35,743 nt of DNA from Rudaea sp. (lineage in GTDB: Bacteria > Pseudomonadota > Gammaproteobacteria > Xanthomonadales > Rhodanobacteraceae). The notes below the pieces were generated by a model, which did not search any database, was not told the origin of the DNA, and saw only the letters and a program-made list of their open reading frames with translations. The translations under genes were made by a program, and so were the position numbers. Where the stretch lies: the NCBI GenBank assembly GCA_025451955.1, contig JANWJJ010000018.1, positions 1 through 35,743 of the forward strand, read 5' to 3'. This document shows, in pieces, positions 17,490-25,974 of this stretch (its first letter is position 1; the number at the start of each line of letters is the position of its first letter).

Positions 17490-19214
17490 TCAGTTGCGCG
17501 GTCGGATCAGTCCCAGCGCTTCGAGTTTCAATACGATCCGTTGAACCGCCTCGTCCGGGCTGATATCGCTGGTGTCGATGCGCAACTCGGCGTTCTCGGG
17601 AGTTTCGTAGGGATCACTGATCCCGGTGAATTCCTTGAGCTTGCCCGCACGGGCGAGCGCGTACAGGCCCTTGCGATCGCGCGATTCGCACATGGCGATC
17701 GGCGTGGATACGTGGATCTCCACGAATAATCCGTATTGCTCGATCATTTCGCGCACTTCGCGTCGCGCGTGCGCATAGGGCGCGATCGGCGCGCAGATCG
17801 CTACGCCGCCATTCTTGGTGATTTCGCTGGCGACGAAACCAATGCGCAGAATGTTGAGGTTGCGGTGTTCCTTGGAGAAGCCCAATTCGCTGGACAAATG
17901 CTTGCGCACCACGTCGCCATCGAGCAGGGTCACCGGGCGCGAACCGAGTTCGAGCAGCCGCACCAGCAAGGCGTTGGCGAGCGTCGATTTACCCGATCCG
18001 GACAAGCCAGTGAAGAACACGGTGAAACCTTGTTTATGGCGTGGCGGGTGCGTGCGACGCAGTTCCTCGATCACTTCCGGATAAGTGAACCACTCCGGGA
18101 TTTCCAGACCTTCGTGCAGACGCCGACGCAGTTCGGTGCCGGAAATGTTCAGCACGGTTTCGCCGGGGGCAACTTCATTTGACGGCATGTACTGTGCGCG
18201 TTCCTGCACGTAGACCATTTCCTGGAACGGCACCATGACGATACCGAGTTCGTCCTGATGTTTCTGCACGAGTTGTTGCGCGTCGTAAGGACCGTAGAAC
18301 GCCTTGCCGGAGGAATCCTTGCCTGGGCCTGCATGATCGCGGCCGACGATGAAATGGGTGCAGCCATGATTCTTGCGGATGATGGCGTGCCACAACGCTT
18401 CGCGCGGGCCGCCCATGCGCATCGCCAGCGGCAGCAGGCTCAACGCCGAGGTCTGTTCCGGATAATGCGCAATGAGCTTCTCGTAGCAACGTACGCGGGT
18501 GTAATGATCGATGTCGCCGGGTTTGGTCATGCCGACGCTGGGGTGAATCAGCAGATTCGCCTCGGCGATCTGCGCGGCGCGGAACGTCAGTTCCAGATGC
18601 GCGCGATGCATCGGGTTGCGGGTCTGAAACGCGACGACGCGATGCCAGCCGAGTTTCTCGAACTGGTCGCGCAGATCGCGCGGAGTCAGGCGCAGGTGGC
18701 GGAAATCGTAATGCCGCGGCGCTTCCAGCCCGCGCAGGCGGCCACCAAGATAGATCGGATTGGCGCGGCTCAGCAGATAATTCGCACCCGCGTGCAGCTT
18801 GTCGGCGGTGCCGAACACATGGCGCGCTTCAGCTTCACGGTCGGCTGTCCACTTATCTTCGATATCCAGCACGGCCAGGGCCACGCCTTCGGGATCGCGC
18901 AGGGCAATCTGTTTTGCGTCGCCGAGTTTGTCGGCGAATTCAGCGGTCACATCGAGCGTGATCGGCATCGGCCAGAGCACGCCGGAGGCCAGACGCATTT
19001 CCTTGCAGACGCGCTCGTAATCGGGGCGCGTCATGAAACCTTCCAGCGGCGAGAACGCGCCGCTGAGCAGCAATTCCAGGTCGCAGAGTTGGCGTGCAGT
19101 CAGATCCCACGCCGGCAGATGTGCAGCATCGCGTTTGAGTGCCACACGCTCCGCGGCGGGAATGACCTGCAGGTTGACAAGGCGACCGCCGTGCGGCGCG
19201 ATCAGATCAGACAT
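17490..19214 (-). CDS. bifunctional sulfate adenylyltransferase / adenylylsulfate kinase
   Basis: A 574-residue fusion making APS and then PAPS from sulfate and ATP. Residues about 1-390 are ATP sulfurylase: QTRNP (197-201), HRAH (203-206, the HxxH nucleotide site) and GRDH (291-294). Residues about 395-574 are APS kinase: P-loop GLSGSGKS (403-410), LDGDVVRKHLSSELGFSKEH, then KGLYALARAGKLKEFTGI. The order Sat-CysC differs from the CysD/CysNC system common in related bacteria. ATG 19214 starts the homologous region; the open frame extends 53 codons further without homology. No cysH, cysI or sulfotransferase gene is adjacent, so assimilation versus sulfation cannot be told. Confidence 0.95.
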   Translation of the reverse strand: MSDLIAPHGGRLVNLQVIPAAERVALKRDAAHLPAWDLTARQLCDLELLLSGAFSPLEGFMTRPDYERVCKEMRLASGVLWPMPITLDVTAEFADKLGDAKQIALRDPEGVALAVLDIEDKWTADREAEARHVFGTADKLHAGANYLLSRANPIYLGGRLRGLEAPRHYDFRHLRLTPRDLRDQFEKLGWHRVVAFQTRNPMHRAHLELTFRAAQIAEANLLIHPSVGMTKPGDIDHYTRVRCYEKLIAHYPEQTSALSLLPLAMRMGGPREALWHAIIRKNHGCTHFIVGRDHAGPGKDSSGKAFYGPYDAQQLVQKHQDELGIVMVPFQEMVYVQERAQYMPSNEVAPGETVLNISGTELRRRLHEGLEIPEWFTYPEVIEELRRTHPPRHKQGFTVFFTGLSGSGKSTLANALLVRLLELGSRPVTLLDGDVVRKHLSSELGFSKEHRNLNILRIGFVASEITKNGGVAICAPIAPYAHARREVREMIEQYGLFVEIHVSTPIAMCESRDRKGLYALARAGKLKEFTGISDPYETPENAELRIDTSDISPDEAVQRIVLKLEALGLIRPRN

Positions 19215-19265
19215 TGGGGTTCCGGAAGTGGTCAAGAAGAATGGAGTGGGGCAGGGCAACAAAGT

Positions 19266-19409
19266 TAGAACCTGTCTCAAAACGTAGCGAGCGAAGACAG
19301 GTTGTGTGCCGCCGGAGCGCAGGAACCGGAGTTTACCCAGAGTAAATGAGGATTCCGAGCACCGCCGGCGCACAAGATGTCGAGCGCAGTAGTTTTGAGA
19401 TAGGTTCTA
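19266..19409. mobile_element. MITE-like palindromic element with terminal inverted repeats
   Basis: A 144-base non-coding element bounded by 18-base inverted repeats, TAGAACCTGTCTCAAAAC at 19266-19283 and the complement of TAGAACCTATCTCAAAAC at 19392-19409 (one mismatch). The interior is also self-complementary: GTGTGCCGCCGG pairs with the CCGCCGGCGCAC region, and GGAACCGGAGTTTAC with GTAAATGAGGATTCC around a small loop, so the whole can fold into one long hairpin. It fills most of the gap between sat/cysC and yheS. No clear target-site duplication is visible. It could be a MITE or a family-specific palindromic repeat. Confidence 0.7.
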
Positions 19410-19421
19410 GTAATTATACGA

Positions 19422-21308
19422 TCAAACCGGCGATGCCTGCTCCAGTTCGGTTTGCACGGCGAGCCAGTCGTGCTCAAGCTGCGTGTGTTCGGCGGCGAGT
19501 GCAGCAGCTTGTCCGGTCAGTTCCTGCAGGCGGCTGGAGTTTTCACTGGCGTAAAGCGTCTGGTCGCCCAGCGCGACGTCGAGAACGTGCTTGCGCGCAG
19601 TGAGTTCAGCCATGCGTTTTTCGATCCGCTGCACCTGCTGGCGCAACGGCGCGATGCGCGCACGCTGTTCGGCGCGCTCGCGGCGGCCGTCACGGCGATT
19701 GCCAGTGTTTACAGCTGGCGCGAGCTGGGCAGACACGGCATCGTTGCGCAATACTAGGCGCGCGTAGTCGTCCAGATCGCCATCGTAGGGCGAAACACGA
19801 CCGCCGCCGACATGCAGCAAGGTGTCGCAGCAGGCGCGGATCAGGGCGCGATCGTGCGCGACCAGAACCAGGGCGCCGCTGTAGTCGTTCAAGGCTTCGG
19901 TCAGCGCTTCACGCGTATCCAGATCGAGATGGTTGGTCGGTTCGTCGAGCAGCAATAGATTTGGGCGCTGATAAATCGTCAACGCCAGACACAGGCGTGC
20001 CTTCTCACCGCCGGAGAACGGCTCGACGATATCTAATGCGCGTGTCCCGGAAAAACCGAAGCCGCCGAGAAAATCGCGCGCGGCTTTTTCGCCGAGGCTT
20101 TCATCCAGCTCCTTGAGGTGTTCGACCGGTGTGGCGCGCAGATCCAGTTGTTCAAGCTGATGCTGGGCGAAATAACCGATGCGCAGATCCTTCGCCGGGA
20201 TGCGTTCGCCCGCCAGCGGTGCCGCCACGCCCGCGAGCATCTTGATGAAGGTGGATTTGCCCGCGCCGTTCGCACCGAGCAGGGCGATGCGATCGCCCGG
20301 CGACAGGCTCAGCTTGATGTCGCTCAACACCCGGCGTTCGCCGTAACCGGCGGCGATTTCGTTCAGGCGCAACAACGGTACCGGCAGGGCGAGCGGTTCG
20401 CGGAAGGCGAACTGGATGGTTGAGGCGGCGCGTATCGGCGCGATATCGACCATGCGTTCCAGTGCCTTGACCCGGCTTTGTGCCTGACGCGCCTTGGTCG
20501 CCTGGGCGCGGAAGCGATCGACGAAGCGTTGCAGATGTGCGCGCTCGCGTTGCTGTTTCTCGAACATCGACTGCTGCTGTACCAGGCGCTCTGCGCGCTT
20601 GCGCTCGTAGCCGCTCAAGTTGCCGGAAAAAAGTTCGGCGACCTGATCGGCAATGCTGATGACATGGGTGACCACGGCGTCAAGAAATTCGCGGTCGTGC
20701 GAAATGATCAGCAAGGTGCCGGCGTAGCGTTTGAGCCAGCCTTCCAGCCAGATCACGGCGTCCAGATCCAGATGGTTGGTGGGCTCGTCGAGCAGCAGCA
20801 GGTCCGATCGGCACATCAGTGCCTGGGCCAGATTCATGCGCATGCGCCAGCCACCGGAAAATTCCGCAACCTTGCGGTTTTCCTCGCCCGGCGCGAAGCC
20901 CAGACCGTGCAGAAGCTCGGCCGCGCGTGCGGGCGCCGCATAGCCGCCGATGGTATGCAGACGTTCGTGCAGGGCGGCGATGCGTACGCCGTCGTGTTTT
21001 TCCTCGGCGACGGCGAGATCGCGTTCGATCTGGCGGTACTCACTGTCACCATCGAGTGCGTAGTCGAGTGCGGTGATATCCAGCGCGGGCACTTCCTGGC
21101 GCACGTAGGCCATCGTCCAGTCGCGCGGGCGCTCGAAATTGCCGGCGTCCGGCGCGATTTCGCCGGCGATCAGGGCCAGCAAGCTGGATTTGCCCGCACC
21201 GTTACGCCCGGCAATACCCACGCGCCAGCCAGCGTGCAGGGCCAGATCCATATCGTTGAGCAATAGCAAGGGGCCGCGCCGCAGCGCGAGGTGGTCGAAA
21301 CGAAGCAT
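19422..21308 (-). CDS. yheS: ABC-F family ATPase, YheS type
   Basis: A 628-residue soluble protein with two ATP-binding cassettes and no membrane segments. Cassette 1: Walker A GRNGAGKSS, signature FSGGWRMRMNLAQAL, Walker B LLLLDEPTNHLDLDAV. An inter-domain arm follows (RFRAQATKARQAQSRVKALE). Cassette 2: GANGAGKST, FSGGEKARL, and a second LLLLDEPTNHLDLD. A charged coiled C-terminal extension (RRDGRRERAEQRAR onward) ends it. The sequence follows E. coli YheS closely from memory. ABC-F proteins act on stalled ribosomes in the E-site region. A TAAAAT hexamer lies 6 bases before the ATG, with no Shine-Dalgarno, so the message may be leaderless. Confidence 0.93.
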   Translation of the reverse strand: MLRFDHLALRRGPLLLLNDMDLALHAGWRVGIAGRNGAGKSSLLALIAGEIAPDAGNFERPRDWTMAYVRQEVPALDITALDYALDGDSEYRQIERDLAVAEEKHDGVRIAALHERLHTIGGYAAPARAAELLHGLGFAPGEENRKVAEFSGGWRMRMNLAQALMCRSDLLLLDEPTNHLDLDAVIWLEGWLKRYAGTLLIISHDREFLDAVVTHVISIADQVAELFSGNLSGYERKRAERLVQQQSMFEKQQRERAHLQRFVDRFRAQATKARQAQSRVKALERMVDIAPIRAASTIQFAFREPLALPVPLLRLNEIAAGYGERRVLSDIKLSLSPGDRIALLGANGAGKSTFIKMLAGVAAPLAGERIPAKDLRIGYFAQHQLEQLDLRATPVEHLKELDESLGEKAARDFLGGFGFSGTRALDIVEPFSGGEKARLCLALTIYQRPNLLLLDEPTNHLDLDTREALTEALNDYSGALVLVAHDRALIRACCDTLLHVGGGRVSPYDGDLDDYARLVLRNDAVSAQLAPAVNTGNRRDGRRERAEQRARIAPLRQQVQRIEKRMAELTARKHVLDVALGDQTLYASENSSRLQELTGQAAALAAEHTQLEHDWLAVQTELEQASPV

Positions 21309-21314
21309 CCGGGT

Positions 21315-21320
21315 ATTTTA
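21315..21320 (-). promoter_or_regulatory. candidate -10 box of yheS
   Basis: TAAAAT on the minus strand ends 6 bases before the yheS ATG. A transcript starting 7 bases downstream would begin at the A of the ATG, suggesting leaderless translation. The -35 region is poor. Confidence 0.35.
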
Positions 21321-21518
21321 CCTGTTTTTGCCGGGCTGAACGCTGGCTCACACTTCAGGGAACCTGAACCGCCATTGGCAGTCCAAGCGCTACCTGTTTG
21401 CCTTCGGCGTTGCGGAACCGCACAATACGCGGCCGCATCGCAGGTCCCACGCTTCGATTTCCGTGGTGTCGCCGAGCCGCATGGCCGGCAAAAAACAATT
21501 CATCCTCCAGGAGCATAC

Positions 21519-22361
21519 ATGAGCAAGTTTCTGCGCAAGACCCTGACCGCCACCGCCGTTGCGATGGCGCTCGCCGCCACAGGCGCCGCCTGCGCAGCGG
21601 ATGCTGCACCCGCGGCAGCCGCACCCGCGGCACATGCCGCCCCGGCCAAGCCGGCGGTCGATCAAGCGGCCATCGACGCCAAGTTCAAGGGCGACAAGAA
21701 AGCCGAGTACAGTTATATGGTCGGCATGGATGTCGGCCGTGGCCTGACCTCGATCAAGGACGACATCGATGTCAAGGTTGTCGTCGAGGCGTTGGAAGCG
21801 AAGATCAAGGGCGAACCGACCAAGCTCAGCGATGCCGAATGGACGTCGGTGCGCCAGGAATTCGTGCAGAAGCTGCAAGCGTCGCAAGCCGCGAAGGCCA
21901 AGGAAGAAGCCGAAACCAACCAGAAGGCCGGCGATGCATTCCTGGCCAAGAACAAGAGCATGAAGGGCGTGAAGGTCACGGCTTCGGGCTTGCAGTATGA
22001 AGTGATCAAGCAGGGCACCGGTTCGAAGCCGGTCAAGACCGACTCCGTGACCGTGGATTACACCGGAACCAAAATCGACGGCACCAAGTTCGACAGCTCG
22101 ATCGATCGCGGCCAACCGGCGAAATTCCCGCTGGCCAATGTCATCCCGGGTTGGACCGAAGGTTTGCAGTTGATGCCGGTGGGTTCGGAATACAAGCTCT
22201 TCATTCCGGCCAAACTGGCCTACGGCGAACACGGCCCCGCGCCGATTGGTCCGGATGCGACCCTGATCTTCGACGTCAAGCTGATCAGCATCGACAAGCC
22301 GGCCGAAGCGGCGAAAGCCGAGCCGGGCAAGCCGGTCATCGTGCCGCCGGCCAAGCACTAA
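21519..22361 (+). CDS. periplasmic FKBP-type peptidyl-prolyl isomerase (FkpA/Mip-like)
   Basis: A 280-residue exported foldase. Signal peptide is at residues 1-26 ([20 protein letters not shown], then ACA), followed by an Ala/Pro linker and an FKBP N-terminal dimerisation domain ([20 protein letters not shown]). A long Lys/Glu/Ala-rich helix and the FKBP domain at about 155-255 come next ([52 protein letters not shown]). It ends in a Lys/Pro-rich tail. ATG 21519 has AGGAG 6 bases upstream. It acts as proline isomerase and chaperone for envelope proteins. The 210 bases between yheS and this gene hold no gene I can recognise. Confidence 0.93.
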   Translation: MSKFLRKTLTATAVAMALAATGAACAADAAPAAAAPAAHAAPAKPAVDQAAIDAKFKGDKKAEYSYMVGMDVGRGLTSIKDDIDVKVVVEALEAKIKGEPTKLSDAEWTSVRQEFVQKLQASQAAKAKEEAETNQKAGDAFLAKNKSMKGVKVTASGLQYEVIKQGTGSKPVKTDSVTVDYTGTKIDGTKFDSSIDRGQPAKFPLANVIPGWTEGLQLMPVGSEYKLFIPAKLAYGEHGPAPIGPDATLIFDVKLISIDKPAEAAKAEPGKPVIVPPAKH

Positions 22362-22378
22362 GTCCGGTTGTATTTCGG

Positions 22379-22415
22379 CAAAAGGCGCGGAGTGATCCGC
22401 GCCTTTTGTGTTTTT
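22379..22415 (+). terminator. rho-independent terminator of the FKBP gene
   Basis: An 11-base perfect stem, AAAAGGCGCGG / CCGCGCCTTTT, with a 6-base loop, followed by GTGTTTTT. It lies 18 bases after the FKBP stop and separates that gene from ugd. Confidence 0.92.
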
Positions 22416-22486
22416 GCGGCGGACGCCGCCGATCACTACAATGCGCGTTCGCCATCCGCGCATCGCGCGCGAACTCTGGAACCCGC

Positions 22487-23839
22487 ATGCGCATCACCCT
22501 GTTTGGCACCGGTTATGTCGGTCTGGTCACCGGAACCTGCCTGGCCGAAGTCGGCAACGATGTCGTTTGCGTCGATGTCGATGCGGCCAAGATCGCCGGT
22601 CTGGAACGCGGCCAGATGCCGATCTTCGAGCCGGGTCTGGCCGATCTCGTCGCCGCCAATCACGCCAATGGACGTCTGCGTTTCACCACCGATGCGCAAG
22701 CTGCCATTGCCCACGGCCAGATGATGTTCATTGCCGTCGGCACGCCGCCCGATGAGGATGGCAGTGCCGACTTGTCGCATGTGCTGACGGTGGCACGCAG
22801 CATCGGGCAGCACGTCGACGGTTATCGAGTCGTCGTCAACAAATCCACCGTGCCGGTCGGTACCGCCGATCGTGTGCGTGAGACGATTGCCGCGGAACTT
22901 GCGGCACGTGGCGCGAAGGTCGAATTCGACGTCGTTTCCAATCCGGAATTTCTCAAGGAAGGCGATGCGGTAAAGGATTGCATGCGCCCGGATCGCATCG
23001 TGCTCGGCGCCGACAGCGAACGCGCGATCGAATTGCTCAAGACCTTGTATGCGCCGTTCAACCGCAATCACGAGCGCATCGTGCTGATGGATGTGCGTTC
23101 GGCCGAGCTGACCAAATATGCGGCCAATGCCATGCTCGCGACCAAGATCAGTTTCATGAACGAGATGGCGAACATCGCCGAGCGCGTCGGCGCCGACATC
23201 GAACTGGTGCGTCACGGTATCGGTTCGGATCCGCGCATCGGCTATTCTTTCATCTATCCCGGCGCCGGCTACGGCGGTTCGTGTTTTCCCAAAGACGTGC
23301 AGGCGCTGGAGCGCATCGCGCGCGGCCAAGGCTACGAAGCGCGACTGCTGGACGCGGTCGAAGCGGTCAATCGCGATCAGAAAGAAAAAATATACGAATT
23401 GATTATGCGGCATTTTTCCGGCGTGCTGGCGGGCAAGACGATTGCGCTGTGGGGATTGGCGTTCAAGCCCAACACCGACGACATGCGCGAGGCGCCGAGC
23501 CGGCGTCTGCTCGAACAACTCTGGGCCGCGGGCGTGAAGGTGCGCGCCTACGATCCCGAAGCGCGCGCCGAGGCGCAGCGGATTTATGGCGCGCGTGCCG
23601 ACCTGGTTCTTTGCGACGATGCTCACGCGGTACTCGATGGCGCTGATGCGCTTGCCATTCTGACCGAGTGGAAGGCGTTCTGGAGTCCTGATTTCGAGCG
23701 CATCCGTACCGGCCTGCGTACGCCGGTCATTTTCGACGGCCGCAATATCTACGAGCCGCAGGCGGTCGAAGCCGCGGGCATCGCCTATTACGGCATCGGT
23801 CGCGGTCGCAGTCTGCGGCGGACGGATAAACGTCCATGA
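22487..23839 (+). CDS. ugd: UDP-glucose 6-dehydrogenase
   Basis: A 450-residue NAD-dependent enzyme oxidising UDP-glucose to UDP-glucuronate, a precursor for exopolysaccharide and LPS sugars. The N-terminal Rossmann motif is [31 protein letters not shown] and [12 protein letters not shown] follow. Catalytic Cys266 is in [10 protein letters not shown], and [16 protein letters not shown] marks the UDP-binding part. ATG 22487 matches the family start, with CTGGAA upstream. The stop overlaps the tviB ATG (ATGA), so the two dehydrogenases are translationally coupled. Confidence 0.95.
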   Translation: MRITLFGTGYVGLVTGTCLAEVGNDVVCVDVDAAKIAGLERGQMPIFEPGLADLVAANHANGRLRFTTDAQAAIAHGQMMFIAVGTPPDEDGSADLSHVLTVARSIGQHVDGYRVVVNKSTVPVGTADRVRETIAAELAARGAKVEFDVVSNPEFLKEGDAVKDCMRPDRIVLGADSERAIELLKTLYAPFNRNHERIVLMDVRSAELTKYAANAMLATKISFMNEMANIAERVGADIELVRHGIGSDPRIGYSFIYPGAGYGGSCFPKDVQALERIARGQGYEARLLDAVEAVNRDQKEKIYELIMRHFSGVLAGKTIALWGLAFKPNTDDMREAPSRRLLEQLWAAGVKVRAYDPEARAEAQRIYGARADLVLCDDAHAVLDGADALAILTEWKAFWSPDFERIRTGLRTPVIFDGRNIYEPQAVEAAGIAYYGIGRGRSLRRTDKRP

Positions 23840-25122
23840 ATTTTGCGCTGCGCATCGAAGATGCCCGTATCGCCATCGTCGGTCTGGGCTACGTTGGTCT
23901 GCCGCTGGCAGTTGCGCTCGGGCGTGAATTTCCGGTCCTGGGCTTCGATCTCAATCCGGCGCGCGTGGCCGAGTTGCAATCCGGGCGCGACGGCACCGGT
24001 GAAATGGAAACCGCGGAACTCGCCGCCGCGGCGAAACTGCGATTCAGCGCTGACGCGGCCTTGCTGAAAGATTGCAATGTAACCATCGTTGCCGTGCCGA
24101 CGCCGGTGACACCGCACAAATGGCCGGATCTGACGCCGTTGATTGCGGCCAGCGAAACCATCGGCCGGACGCTCAATCGCGGCGATGTGGTGATCTACGA
24201 ATCCACGGTCTATCCGGGCGCGACCGAGGAAGTCTGCGTTCCGGCGCTTGAGCGCGCGTCGGGCTTGCGCTGCAACGAGGATTTCTTCGTTGGTTACAGT
24301 CCCGAGCGCATCAATCCCGGTGACAAGACACGGCGGCTCGCGGATATCGTCAAGATCACGTCGGGTTCGACACTGCAGGCAGCGGAATTCGTCGATGAGC
24401 TGTATCGCAGGATCATCCGCGCCGGCACTTATCGCGCGCCAAGCATCCGCGTGGCCGAAGCGGCCAAGGCGATCGAGAACACCCAGCGCGACGTTAATAT
24501 CGCCCTGGTCAACGAACTCGCACTGATTTTCTCGCGGCTCGGTATCGATACCGAGGAAGTACTGAAGGCGGCTGCAACCAAATGGAATTTTCTCAATTTT
24601 CGCCCCGGCCTGGTCGGCGGTCACTGCATCGGCGTTGATCCGTATTATCTGATCCACAAGGCGAACGAAGCGCACCATCATCCGGAACTGATCAGCGCCG
24701 CGCGTCGCATCAACGAAGGCATGAGCGCGCATGTCAGCGCACAGGTGTTGCGCCTGATGGCGCTCAAGCAGATCAACGTGGTCGGCAGCCGCGTGCTGAT
24801 CCTGGGCATCACCTTCAAGGAAGATTGCCCGGATCTGCGCAATACCCGGGTGCGCGAAATTGTCGATGAGTTGCGCGCCTGTCATGCGCATGTCGATGTT
24901 TTCGATCCGCATGCCGACAAGGGCGAATGCGAACGCGAATGCGGCATCCGGCCGATCGACGCGCCGCCGGTAGGTGCCTACGATGCCATCGTACTGGCCG
25001 TGGCGCATCGCGAATTCCGTGCTCTCGGTATCGCCGGCGTGCGCGCTTTCGCAAAACCTGGCGCGGTGATCTATGACGTGAAGTATGTGTTGCCGGCAGA
25101 TGCCGTCGATGGACGACTCTGA
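23836..25122 (+). CDS. tviB: UDP-N-acetyl-hexosamine 6-dehydrogenase, TviB/WbpO-like
   Basis: A 428-residue second nucleotide-sugar dehydrogenase, closer to Vi-antigen TviB/VipA than to Ugd. Rossmann motif [18 protein letters not shown]; then [16 protein letters not shown] and [13 protein letters not shown]. Catalytic Cys264 is in [12 protein letters not shown], and [16 protein letters not shown] follows. The family oxidises UDP-GlcNAc or UDP-GalNAc to the uronic acid for surface polysaccharides. No epimerase or glycosyltransferase is next to it; the following genes are slyX and yaiL-like. The choice between GlcNAc and GalNAc cannot be read from sequence. Confidence 0.9.
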   Translation: MNFALRIEDARIAIVGLGYVGLPLAVALGREFPVLGFDLNPARVAELQSGRDGTGEMETAELAAAAKLRFSADAALLKDCNVTIVAVPTPVTPHKWPDLTPLIAASETIGRTLNRGDVVIYESTVYPGATEEVCVPALERASGLRCNEDFFVGYSPERINPGDKTRRLADIVKITSGSTLQAAEFVDELYRRIIRAGTYRAPSIRVAEAAKAIENTQRDVNIALVNELALIFSRLGIDTEEVLKAAATKWNFLNFRPGLVGGHCIGVDPYYLIHKANEAHHHPELISAARRINEGMSAHVSAQVLRLMALKQINVVGSRVLILGITFKEDCPDLRNTRVREIVDELRACHAHVDVFDPHADKGECERECGIRPIDAPPVGAYDAIVLAVAHREFRALGIAGVRAFAKPGAVIYDVKYVLPADAVDGRL

Positions 25123-25123
25123 C

Positions 25124-25339
25124 ATGGGCGCGAATTTGGAACAACGCCTGACCGAACTCGAAGTGCGCATCGCATTTCTCGATCGGACCGTGCAATCGCT
25201 GGATTCGACCGTCGCCAATCAGGATCGTATCCTCGCCGAGATGCAACGCGAATTCGAGCGGCTGCGCGGCGAACTCGGCGGAATCCGGCAATCGCTGACG
25301 CACGACGTCCACGACGAACCACCGCCCCCGCATTACTGA
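25124..25339 (+). CDS. slyX: SlyX family protein
   Basis: A 71-residue coiled-coil protein (LEQRLTELEVRIAFLDRTVQ, then LAEMQREFERLRGEL) ending in PPPHY, the hallmark of SlyX. Function is unknown despite wide conservation in proteobacteria. ATG 25124 lies one base after the tviB stop; an in-frame ATG at 25109 would add five residues and overlap tviB. It is likely cotranscribed with ugd-tviB. Confidence 0.85.
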   Translation: MGANLEQRLTELEVRIAFLDRTVQSLDSTVANQDRILAEMQREFERLRGELGGIRQSLTHDVHDEPPPPHY

Positions 25340-25352
25340 TTCAGGTCTTGCC

Positions 25353-25892
25353 ATGTCCGATTCCCTGCGCGATCAGTTGCTGAAAAGCGGGCTCGTGAAG
25401 AAGCCGCGGATCGAGGCGAAGCCATCCTCGCCGCCGCGCGCCGGGGTCGCCACAAAACCGCACCCGGTCAGGCCAGCGCCGAAGCGCACGGATGAGGTCG
25501 ATCTTGCGCGTGCTTACGCATTGCGCGCGCGCCAGGAAAACACCGAGCGCGAACGTGAGCAGCGCGAAACCGAGCGGATTGCACGTGAGAAGAAAGAACG
25601 CAAACAGAAACTTGTCGCGCTGCTTGCCGGCAAGGCGCTGAACATCGCCGATGCGGAAGTGGCGCGGCATTTTCCGCACGGCAACAAGATTCGCCGTATC
25701 TATTGCACGCCCGATCAATTGGTCCAGCTCAATCGTGGCGAATTCGCCGTGGTGCAATTGGCCGGACGCTATCTGCTGGTCGAGCGTGAAATCGCATTGC
25801 AGGCACAGGCAATCCAGGCCGAGGCCCTGGTCTTGCTGTGCGATCCCAATGCGCCGGGCGAGGATGATGTGCCGGCAGATCTGGTGTGGTGA
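25353..25892 (+). CDS. DUF2058 family protein (YaiL-like)
   Basis: A 179-residue cytoplasmic protein. N-terminal MSDSLRDQLLKSGLVKK and a highly charged central helix (RQENTEREREQRETERIARE) lead to a C-terminal globular part (IRRIYCTPDQLVQLNRGEFA, VVQLAGRYLLVE). This pattern fits DUF2058/YaiL, described as nucleoprotein- or polynucleotide-associated; the exact role is unknown. It follows slyX by 13 bases on the same strand. Confidence 0.85.
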   Translation: MSDSLRDQLLKSGLVKKPRIEAKPSSPPRAGVATKPHPVRPAPKRTDEVDLARAYALRARQENTEREREQRETERIAREKKERKQKLVALLAGKALNIADAEVARHFPHGNKIRRIYCTPDQLVQLNRGEFAVVQLAGRYLLVEREIALQAQAIQAEALVLLCDPNAPGEDDVPADLVW

Positions 25893-25974
25893 TTGACTGG
25901 AATGTGATCGCCTGCACGAGTACGTAACGCGATTTCAGTTAGCGTGCTGCGATGGATTCTTGCGGGAGGCTTCC

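Noticed and set aside
19266-19409. tRNA or small RNA gene in the sat/cysC-yheS gap
   Set aside because: The folding is a single long hairpin with terminal inverted repeats, not a cloverleaf, and no promoter was seen; the mobile-element reading fits better.
21309-21518. Possible small gene between yheS and the FKBP gene
   Set aside because: Open frames here lack a ribosome-binding site and motifs, and simply extend the FKBP frame upstream.
22436-23626. 396-codon open frame on the minus strand
   Set aside because: Antisense to ugd, no recognisable motifs.
23788-25218. 476-codon open frame on the minus strand
   Set aside because: It lies opposite tviB and slyX and its composition (many Arg/His/Asp) is that of a coding shadow.
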